Shown one piece after another: positions 11,488 to 21,200 of a stretch of DNA of 64,000 nucleotides. The first letter of the stretch is position 1. Each line of letters starts with the position of its first letter. The stretch is from assembly GCA_033064195.1 (NCBI GenBank), contig JARBJD010000364.1, positions 1 to 64,000 of the forward strand, read 5' to 3'. A program made the translations under genes and the position numbers. This DNA comes from Blattamonas nauphoetae (lineage: Eukaryota; Preaxostyla; Oxymonadida). The notes beneath the pieces are model-generated. The model ran no database searches and had not been told where the DNA came from. It saw only the letters and a program-made list of their open reading frames with translations.

Positions 11488-13874
11488 GAGAAGAGAAAGA
11501 ACGAAGAGAACGAGAAGAGAAAGAACGAAGAGAACGAGAAGAGAAGGAAAGAAGAGAACGAGAAGAGAAGGAAAGAAGAGAGCGAGAAGAGAAAGAACGA
11601 AGAGAACGAGAAGAGAAGGAAAGAAGAGAACGAGAAGAGAAGGAACGAAGAGAACGAGAAGAGAAGGAAAGAAGAGAACGAGAAGAGAAGGAAAGAAGAG
11701 AGCGAGAAGAGAAAGAACGAAGAGAACGAGAAGAGAAGGAAAGAAGAGAACGAGAAGAGAAGGAAAGAAGAGAGCGAGAAGAGAAAGAACGAAGAGAACG
11801 AGAAGAGAAGGAAAGAAGAGAACGAGAAGAGAAGGAACGAAGAGAACGAGAAGAGAAGGAAAGAAGAGAGCGAGAAGAGAAAGAACGAAGAGAACGAGAA
11901 GAGAAGGAAAGAAGAGAACGAGAAGAGAAGGAACGAAGAGAACGAGAAGAGAAGGAAAGAAGAGAGCGAGAAGAGAAAGAACGAAGAGAACGAGAAGAGA
12001 AAGAACGAAGAGAACGAGAAGAGAAGGAAAGAAGAGAACGAGAAGAGAAGGAAAGAAGAGAGCGAGAAGAGAAGGAAAGAAGAGAGCGAGAAGAGAAAGA
12101 ACGAAGAGAGCGAGAAGAGAAAGAACGAAGAGAACGAGAAGAGAAAGAACGAAGAGAACGAGAAGAGAAGGAAAGAAGAGAGCGAGAAGAGAAGGAAAGA
12201 AGAGAACGAGAAGAGAAAGAACGAAGAGAACGAGAAGAGAAAGAACGAAGAGAACGAGAAGAGAAAGAACGAAGAGAACGAGAAGAGAAGGAAAGAAGAG
12301 AACGAGAAGAGAAGGAAAGAAGAGAACGAGAAGAGAAGGAAAGAAGAGAGCGAGAAGAGAAAGAACGAAGAGAACGAGAAGAGAAAGAACGAAGAGAACG
12401 AGAAGAGAAGGAAAGAAGAGAGCGAGAAGAGAAAGAACGAAGAGAACGAGAAGAGAAAGAACGAAGAGAACGAGAAGAGAAGGAAAGAAGAGAACGAGAA
12501 GAGAAGGAAAGAAGAGAGCGAGAAGAGAAGGAAAGAAGAGAGCGAGAAGAGAAAGAACGAAGAGAGCGAGAAGAGAAAGAACGAAGAGAACGAGAAGAGA
12601 AAGAACGAAGAGAACGAGAAGAGAAGGAAAGAAGAGAACGAGAAGAGAAGGAAAGAAGAGAGCGAGAAGAGAAAGAACGAAGAGAGCGAGAAGAGAAAGA
12701 ACGAAGAGAGCGAGAAGAGAAAGAACGAAGAGAACGAGAAGAGAAGGCGCGAAAAGAACGATTGATGGAAGAAGAAAGAAGATGCGTAGAGATGGAACGA
12801 AGAGAGCGAGAAGTGAAGGAAAGAAGAGAGCGAGAAGCGAAGGAAAGAAGAGAGCGAGAAGCGAAGGAAAGAAGAGAGCGAGAAGAGAAAGAAATAGAAG
12901 AACGAGAAGAGAAAGAAATAGAAGAACGAGAAGAGAAAGAAATAGAAGAACGAGAAGAGAAAGAAATAGAAGAACGAGAAGAGAAAGAAAGACACAGACA
13001 TGCCGTCATCACCTGCCAGTTCTGCTTCGCTTCCGTGCAACGATCAGTTTTCGTCGCGCACTTCCACCAACAACACCTCACAACGCGGTACTCCGCCACA
13101 CAGACTGTTTGCCCGCTTTGTGACGCAGCTCTCTCCAAACGCGACTTTGCATCACATCTCCGATCGGATCATTCCACTGCCCTTCTTTCCATCGCAGCTG
13201 CGTGTCCAATTTGTAACAATGATTGCGACTTGTCTCAAATGGTCTCTCACATGTGTCGTTGCTTCCATCGACCCGAATCAAGACTTCCATCTCCATCAGC
13301 ACTCGTCAAATGCCCTTTCTGCCACAAGGAAATGACTTTCATCGAACTCTTGGATCACATTGAGAATGAAGAGGCCGTTCTCCATCACTTTGAGGACGAT
13401 CATCATCCCAATCTCCGCCGAGACTGGAGTGAAATGCGACAGCGGACAAACGATCACGGAGGAACCGAAGCAACAAGACGTGCAGAACACCAATTGTCAG
13501 AAACCCCGAATGGTCAGAACTTGGCTCGTCTTGTTGACTTTTCAGATCTCTCCTCATACCCCCTTCGCTCATCCTCACCATGTCCATTCTGTGTCCGCAC
13601 GATCCGTCCAGACACATTCATCTCTCATCTCGTGAATGAATGTCGACCAAGAACGAAATACGGCTCTTTGTACCGATGTCCTCTCTGTTCGGTGTCCACT
13701 CTTGATGAACAACAAATCCGCGCTTTCACTTCTCCTAATCTGCTCCTTGACCATCTGAAACTGATCCATGCAGCAGAACTCACCAGAACACCTCGACACA
13801 CTGACTTTGATAGTACCCGGATAAACCCGTTAAGTCGGATAAACCCGTTACCAACATACCCCACTTCACATTGA
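11424..13874 (+). CDS. Zinc-finger protein with giant charged helix (truncated)
   Basis: The frame of 816 residues starts at ATG 11424. Residues about 20-445 are a nearly perfect 8-residue repeat (EREEKERR with ERREREEK variants), the pattern of a stable single alpha-helix of very roughly 60 nm. A second charged section follows, with EREEKEIE repeats. From about residue 528 there are Cys/His fingers: CQFC...HFHQQH, CPLC...HLRSDH, CPIC, CPFC, CPFC...HLVNEC and CPLC...HLKLIH. Fingers of the type C-x2-C...H-x3/4-H suggest nucleic-acid or protein binding; location and partner are unknown. The last 20 residues are encoded by the end of an inserted element, so this is not the ancestral C-terminus. 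The continuing fingers lie at 14285-14794. Confidence 0.75.
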   Translation: MGHFTDLYLNGVGASVCVRREREEKERREREEKERREREEKERREREEKERREREEKERREREEKERREREEKERREREEKERREREEKERREREEKERREREEKERREREEKERREREEKERREREEKERREREEKERREREEKERREREEKERREREEKERREREEKERREREEKERREREEKERREREEKERREREEKERREREEKERREREEKERREREEKERREREEKERREREEKERREREEKERREREEKERREREEKERREREEKERREREEKERREREEKERREREEKERREREEKERREREEKERREREEKERREREEKERREREEKERREREEKERREREEKERREREEKERREREEKERREREEKERREREEKERREREEKERREREEKERREREEKERREREEKERREREEKERREREEKERREREEKARKERLMEEERRCVEMERREREVKERREREAKERREREAKERREREEKEIEEREEKEIEEREEKEIEEREEKEIEEREEKERHRHAVITCQFCFASVQRSVFVAHFHQQHLTTRYSATQTVCPLCDAALSKRDFASHLRSDHSTALLSIAAACPICNNDCDLSQMVSHMCRCFHRPESRLPSPSALVKCPFCHKEMTFIELLDHIENEEAVLHHFEDDHHPNLRRDWSEMRQRTNDHGGTEATRRAEHQLSETPNGQNLARLVDFSDLSSYPLRSSSPCPFCVRTIRPDTFISHLVNECRPRTKYGSLYRCPLCSVSTLDEQQIRAFTSPNLLLDHLKLIHAAELTRTPRHTDFDSTRINPLSRINPLPTYPTSH
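11484..12760 (+). repeat. 24-bp tandem repeat encoding the Glu/Arg/Lys helix
   Basis: About 53 copies of a 24-bp unit, CGAGAAGAGAAAGAACGAAG plus AGAA, with three interchangeable variants (AAAGAACG, AAGGAAAG, AAGGAACG). The variants occur in recurrent higher-order blocks, pointing to expansion by unequal exchange. Because the unit is a multiple of 3, the plus frame stays open. The opposite strand and other frames are also open but are shadows. Confidence 0.93.
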
Positions 13875-14284
13875 TCCTTTTATTCTGACGACTGATATGT
13901 TGTGTGGAAAAGAAAGTAATCGGTAGAATTCTGAAATGATTGGTCTCTTGTTCAGTCGTTTGATCGAGGTCTATGGGTCATTTCAAATCGATGAATGACC
14001 AGCCACGACACCCTGCATGTGATGCTGAGTACAAAGAGGTTGCATCTCAATGTACCATCCCTTGGACGCCTGGGAAGACATTGGCTAAGTTCCGAGCACA
14101 TTTCGACTTACATTTTTCTCATTCCATTTCACAATCATTCTTTCAACAGTACCTCCTATTTTAAAAATAATGAAGAGAGTAATGAACGGGAAGTGGAAGG
14201 ATAATTTTAGTGAAGAGGGGGGACTGCTATGCTCCTGTGGAATGGTTAACGGGTTTATCCGCTCTAACGGGTTTGTCCGGGTAC
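13813..14284. mobile_element. 472-bp inverted-repeat element (MITE) in zinc-finger gene
   Basis: The ends match in inverted orientation over about 38 bp. The left end starts GTACCCGGATAAACCCGTTA and carries a second CGGATAAACCCGTTA; the right end, reversed, starts GTACCCGGACAAACCCGTTA. TA lies directly outside both ends (13811-13812 and 14285-14286), as expected for a Tc1/mariner-type TA target duplication. The inside has no transposase and no long frame, so this is a non-autonomous element. It interrupts zinc-finger coding sequence and its left end contributes codons and a stop to the upstream frame. Confidence 0.85.
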
Positions 14285-14794
14285 TATGATCAGCAATGTT
14301 TCCTCTGCCGAATGAACGGTGTAGCACGCTATCCATTCCATCTCCGATCACATCTCGAATACAGTTATCAAGACTTCTTCTGTTCGCACTGTTTTGTCCT
14401 TCTCCGAACTTCGGATGAGGTTGTTCATCATGTGATTGAACACCATCGACAGAGTTATCTGGAGATGACTGTGGATTGTCCATTCTGCCATTTTAGCTAT
14501 CGTCTCAAAAACATGATGGAACATGTTTGTGGGTGTCGGTGTGTCTCAACTATTCAGAATATTCGGCTCAGTTTGACCTGCCCATTCTGCTTCCAACGGG
14601 TTCAAGCAAATCTGATCCTCGACCACATGCGGTACGATCATTATCCAATCCACCTCATGGAGGATCAAGATGGTAATTCACTACACAGTCGGTGGTTTAT
14701 GCGAACCATCGCTCGAAGGTCATCGATCACTCGTTCGTCATCTTCACTCAAAACCGAGGTGAATCAACAGACAAAACAGGATCCTTGTGGTTAA
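14285..14794 (+). pseudogene. Severed 3' part of the zinc-finger gene
   Basis: Just right of the inserted element the frame encodes further fingers: CFLC...HLRSHLE, CSHC...HVIEHH, CPFC, and TCPFCFQR...HMRYDH, followed by a basic Ser/Arg-rich tail and stop at 14794. The style (CPFC fingers with H-x-R-x-D-H ends) matches residues 528-800 of the frame at 11424. The fragment has no ATG of its own close to the break. Removing the element with one TA copy leaves the two halves in different frames, so a further small change or an intron separates them. It may still be translated from an internal start, but I treat it as a broken 3' half. Confidence 0.65.
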
Positions 14795-15207
14795 TTCAGT
14801 CTGGGCTGGGTCACCTTCACTCGGGGACACAGATGCCTCTAAGATCTCTGAGGATACGATTGCTTCATTTGAGCACAAGAGAACACTTCGCGCAGTTGAA
14901 GGGTTTGTCGAGATGATGAAAGGAGATCATTCACCCTTCAGGGAACAACTCGTGTAAACTCAAGCACAAGTCCTGTACAGTTTCGTCACAGTCCGATTTC
15001 ACACAGTCCTGTTTCATGTTTGATATTATCCACAAATCCCTCACACAGAATCATTGTGTCCAGATGAATGAGAAAGACCAAGAAACCGGTTTGATCTGAT
15101 GGACCATAACCTTTGATATAAACAGTGACAATCTCCAACGTAATTCCTTAATTTCTGCTCCATTCGAAGACAATGTTGATCAAACCACAACTCTCTTCAC
15201 TCGTCAA
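14795..15207. other. Intergenic, upstream of the pseudokinase gene
   Basis: The first 150 bp has some protein-like texture without an open frame and may be zinc-finger gene 3' sequence. No repeat, RNA gene or recognisable promoter element is seen. The start of the next gene is preceded by short A/T-rich stretches. Confidence 0.4.
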
Positions 15208-18200
15208 ATGTTCCTTCTTCTCACAGTTTGGGATATCGTCTGGGCCTCCCAAACATCACTTCCCATTCCAATTTCCCTCCATCTCCATTCTTCAGTGTTT
15301 CTATCCTCGAAACATGACACAAACTCGATCCTGATCCAAGCTGGAACTTTCTCTGCGAATGCAAATATTTTATGTCAAACCATTCACCTCCAAGGGAAAC
15401 GTGAAACATATCTGGTCTCCTTGCCGACTGCAAACGCGGTGATGTTTGACTTGAGGAACACCACGTTCTCTCTTTTTTCGACGCAACTTCATCCGTCCCA
15501 ACTTGCCTTCCATCTGGAAGAATCAACTATCTCGCTCCACCGAACCTCAATCGTGCTGTCATCTGCCTCATCACCAATCGTGTCGAAGAATTCGCAGACA
15601 GTTCTGAACAGCGTCTCAATTTTAACAAATCATCCAGCTCTTCCTCTTCCCACTCTGGTGACCTCCGATGCCACTAACAACCATGCTACAATGACAGGGA
15701 CAACAATTTGCAATTTTGTTGTTTGTCCCAATTCTCCGATTCTGGCCACCGTCGAAACACCACAAACAATCTCCTCTTGTGTTCTCGCCAATCTGACCCA
15801 ACCATCGATGTCCGCCGATGACCAGATATCTTCCAAGCCTTGCGAAGTGGTGATGGCAGGAAGTTCAGTTGTGTCTGTGGAGAGCCCGCTGTATGGTTGT
15901 GTTGTTCCGAACATCAACACCGCCGGCTCCTTCTTCTTCCTCAACTCCTCCTTCACCCGCGCATCAGCTTCTTATCAAGATCAACATTTCACGAACACCA
16001 ATCCTGTCCCTTCAGTGACCGAAGAAATGACACTCACATTTGACACGTGCACGTTCACTGGTTGTACTTCAGAACAGGCAGGCGGATCATTTCACTACAT
16101 GCGAGTCAATGGTGAATTGACAGTGAAGCATTGTTCTTTTCTGGACTGCCTGGCGGGACAGGGCGGGGGAGGATTCAGAACCCAGAACGTGAGTAAAGCC
16201 GTCGTCAACAATTCTTCCTTCACAAACTGCCGTGCAGCGCACTCAGGAGGAGGAGTTGTGTTGAATAATGCCGATGTCAACTGCCAAGCCACCCATAACA
16301 ACTTCACAGGATGCTCTGGGGACAGCGGGTCAGCACTCCACAGAAATGGTGTTTCGCAAAGTGAAACCACAACGATCACAGAAAATCGTTTCGTTGGATG
16401 CATTAGTAAGACTGGATCAGACCTCTCAGAGACACAAACGGCTGGAGTAGTCGTAATTGCTTGCACCAAATCAACCGTCGTTTCGAGCAACATTGCAACC
16501 GATAATCAAATTGGTACCGGCAAATATGTCTATTGGATCAGACCTTACGATTTTACGTCCCTCAAGATTGAAAATAATGTATTTTCTGGAAACACTGTCC
16601 TTGATCAATCAGAACCCGACAATCGCCTCGTAATCCAGTCGTATCTGTCACTTGACGCTTCAATTCCCGTCTCATCTCCGTGGACTTTCACCCACTCCTG
16701 TGCCTACTCCTCAGCACCTCCCGCCTCTGAGTCGAAAGACGGCGACTCTCTCGACATGACACTCGTTCATTCTGGGACTGGTAGTTTAGTGGTTCCAACC
16801 GACTTTGTTGGCACACATGTCCTCCAGCTGGATGAAAGTGCGGCTCTCACAGCAACAATCTCTCTCGATCTGTCTGCGTGCAACACAGCTGGAATTGCAC
16901 AACTGGAAACAGGAAGCAAGTTGACAGTCCAATTCTCATCACTCTCCCTCTCATCGTCTCCCATCACTCGAGATCTGTTCGTTGTTGATTCGTCGTCGCT
17001 CATCCTCAAGTCTTCGACATTCCCAGCGATGGAGTTTGAATCGACAAGCATCCTTTGCGTGAGAGGCGACTCAACCGTCCAAGTTAACGGTATCACCACA
17101 ACAACCATCTCCCAATCAGGCGAATCAGCTGTTGGGGGATGCTTCCTTCGAGTGGAGGACAGCTCTCCAGCCACAATCACTGTCACTGGCTCCACTTTTG
17201 GGGGATGTTCAACGACAGGAAGCGGAGGATGGGGATCGTGTGCTTTTGGGGAGGGAGGGAGGTTGGAGGTGAGTGGCACAACATTCACGACATGCACAGC
17301 TGCTGGAAAAGGATCCCTTCTTTTTGTCTCCCACCCATCTCTGTCGACATGTCTCTCTGCCACAACTCTCTCATGTCTCGGCATTGGTTCACTACCAGCA
17401 ACGAAATCAGAAACCGATCCGTTTGTCCCACTCGTCTATGCAACAAGCGTAGATGGTTGGAACGGATCGATTCTCCTCCATCTCTTCCCTCACACGACAG
17501 AGGATGGCCCTGTTCACCTCCACTCGCAAGGATTCTCGGGATCAGATTGTGGGAAACTCCAACTTCCCTGCCTCTCGTTGGTCGACTCTCTGGCGTCGCT
17601 GAAGGAAGACCGGACGATCTTCTTCGACACACCTTTCGACCTGAAGTTTGGGTCGAGCCGCGTCATCACACAAGATCTGTCGCTCACATCTGGCAGTCCA
17701 ATCAAGGCACTCTCGTTGTTCTCTTCGGATCCAATTCATCTGCAGAACGGCCGCCTCTCATTCTCTTCCATCACTCTCCAACTCCCTTCCATCGTTTCTT
17801 CGTCGATATTCGTCGTCGATGGAGGGACACTTGAAATCCTGTCGACTGTGACTCTCGTGAACCCCGCCACAGCCTCTCTTCATGTTGCACCACTCATCGA
17901 CATTTCAAATGGGCAACTCGTCGTTGATTCTTCAGTATTTGATTTCTCGACGAAGCTGACAATGTCCGGAGCATCGATGATCTCACAAACTGGAGGGAAT
18001 GTGAACTGGAAGAGAGTTGCTCTGTCGAATGTGGAATGTTCAGCCGATGCAGACTCAAACAGTGACTCGCCCATCACCTCATCTCTCTCCGATGGATGCT
18101 CGCTGTCGATTGGAGATGAGGAAAAGGAGACATCGTTCACAAATTGTGGATCGAAAGGGGATGGAGGAGTGCTGAACGTGAAGATCGTGAGCACTGGCTC

Positions 18201-21200
18201 GCTGTCGATCACCAACGCAGTCTTCAAGAAATGTTGTTCATCGAAGAATGGAGGAGTCCTGTTTTTGGACTTGACCGACACAACATCGTCCTCAGCGTAT
18301 TCCTTCTCTCAACTCACATTCGGAGCGACAGGAAGCTCGGATGCTTGCACAGCAGCTGAAAAGGGTGAACACATGTTCTTCGCCATTGCCGAAGGACAAG
18401 CCGAAGCGTTGCTAACACCACTCCAAACACAATCACTCGTCCCCTCACGTCCAGCAGACAGCGCGACATTCAGCGCAGCTGAACTCTCCCTGTTGGAATT
18501 CGAGGAAGGAGGCATCGATGTGGGATCGGTCCTGTTTGTCGTCTTCAAAGAAATCTCGAATGTGGTTGTGGATGGGACAGAAAATGTCGGATTTGCTCAT
18601 CCGCTCTGTGGCCATGCATATCTTCCGTGTGGAAGTGTGATTGGTGGATATCACAGCGCTGCTTCGAATGAGGCGAATGAAGGAAGTGTTTTGATGAAGA
18701 CGGATATCTCGCTTTTGGGAAAGCTGACGACAACGGACAAAGACGTGAAGATGAAGGGAGTAGAAGGGAAGAAGCTGACCATCACAGCAGAAGGTCAGTT
18801 TGAAGTTTCCGCAGGCTCACTGACGTTCTCGTCGATCACTCTCCAACTCACCCTTCCTCTCACGTCCACTCCATTCGTCGTGACTGGAGGTCAATTGACG
18901 ATGACCACAACCTCATCGCTCACTCACACAGGCACGCCTACCTCTCCAATAGTTCTCGCTGAATCTCTGTTTCATGTCACCTCTGGCTCGCTCAGCATCA
19001 CTGGAAGCGAAACAACACCACAAAGATTCTCATCCTTCTCAGCCCAGTCTCTCGACAGCTGTCTGATCCGTGTTGACACAAACTCACACTCCATTTCTGA
19101 ACCATCACTCGAACTGCTGCACTGCGAGTTCACCAACAATGTTGGTTCGTCAGCAGGAGTGATCTCGCTGTCTGGAGCAGCTGGAGGGAGTCTGAAGATG
19201 GAGCATTGCTTCTTCACCGCGAACAGTGGCTCGACATCGAAAGATGTGCTGATTATTGGTGGATGGGCATCGTCTGTATCATCCACTTCGATTGTTGCCT
19301 GTTTTTCGGAAAGTGATCTGAACCATCTCGTTGTGGAAGGGACGCTAATGAACACACTCATCCCTTTCTCCGTTCTGTTTGTGCATCCGACCCTTTCTGA
19401 TGATTCGTCGTGCAACCAGCCAACTGTGTCTTGTTCGACGATTCTGAAAAGTCTGACACACTGCACGCAGACAGAGCCAGATTCAGGAATCTACATCCCT
19501 CGAACAATCGAAATGGAAGCTAATCAGGAAGAGAGCGCCACACTCGTCATCGACACGAAGCGAGTTGTCATCCAAGCATCATCGACTGATGTCGTTCTGA
19601 CTTGGGCACCTCTGACACCGTCGTCGCTCCTGACAATCTCGACAGGTTCAGCGTCTCTCGTCGGCTTCGTTCTCTCGCTCCCATCCGATCAATCCATATC
19701 TGTTCTCGTTCTGTCTGGAGCAGGTGAACTGAAACTTACCAATTTCAAATTGAATGGTGCGAATCCAGCTCGAAATGGAGATCCTTTTCTTTTGACCTCG
19801 TCGTTCATCAAAACTCAAAATGAAACTGGCTCGCTCTCTCTCGTCTCTGTGAATGTGTCGAACGTCGACCTCGCCAATCATCCTCTCATCTCGACAGTTG
19901 GGAAAGTGGAAATGGAATCGTGCTTGTTTGAGAACATTGTTCGTTCTGACGACGATGGGAAAGCGAAAGCGAGTGTTCTTCAATCGACACTTTCTTCATC
20001 AACTGGCATTTTGGTGAAGGACACTGAATTCACTTCGTGTGTTGGCAATAACGAAGAGAGGTGGATTGAGCTCTGTCCAACGACGACGATGACATTCTCA
20101 GCTTCTCTATTCGAAGGATCGTTCTCCGCTTCATCTCCGCTCCTCGCATTTTCAGTAAACAATCCACTAAAAGTGTCAGACGCCCAGTTCAACCCTTATT
20201 CGCTTCTTTACGAGTTCCACCCCGCGAACCCAACGCAGATTGTGGTTTGGAGTGAGAAGAGTGTGGAAGACCATCCGCTGTGTGGGAATGTGAGCATGCC
20301 GTGTCTGACTGTGAACGACGGAATTGCTCTGACGAAGGTTTGGTCAGTGGAAGTCTCAAACACCGGAATGCTGAACAACTCAATCGACGTCACATCGACT
20401 CCTCTCACCCTGACTGGGCAGACCACCCACTCAACTCTCGTCTTTGTGGGACAAAGCCAGATTGTGAATCGTGCTCTTTCTTTTGAGAGAAAAACGAAAC
20501 TTGCAGATCTGAAACTCGATGTCTCTCAATCGACTCTGACCGACGATTCACTTTTTGTGATGGAAGCTGGTTCTCTGAAGATCACCAACTGTTCGCTCGT
20601 CTCCACCAACAACATCTCTTTCATGATAATCAACTCCAAAACAACAGTACAGATTGATGAACTCACTTTGACCAATCTTAACTTCTCTGCCACTCCGTTC
20701 ATCTTCTCGTCTTCGAATCTGGTCACTCTGAACAAAGTCAAAATGAATTACTCCCTCGTTTCGACACTCATTTCATGTTCAGCAGTCGCGTCACTTGAGA
20801 TTGAATCCTGCCACTTTACTGGAATCACTCAGCCACTCACTCGGAATGAGGAAGGCCTGTGTGGATGGTCGACAGGACTGATTTCGCTGTCAGACACAAA
20901 CTGCACACTGCGAAGCTCGTCGTTTGTTGATCTGGACGATGGAGGGCTGATTGTGTCAGATTCTGAGCTGCACATTGAATCGAGCACATTCCACGACAAC
21001 ACACCGAACGACGCAGTGTTTGTGTCAGCTCGAAAGAACATTGCTTGTGTTGGAGAGAGTGTTGTGGTTGTTGGGAGTCTTTCTGGAGGAGATGGAGTGG
21101 AATCGTCTTCTCTTTGGATCTCGACGAACGAGAGCTGTCTCGTGATGAAGGAAGGGAAGGAACACCTCTCACCTCTCTTCATCCCAACATTCGACTCGAA

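Noticed and set aside
11415-13138. Minus-strand Phe/Ser-rich frames opposite the Glu/Arg repeat
   Set aside because: Shadow of the 24-bp repeat; the plus frame continues into real zinc fingers while the minus frames do not contain any domain.
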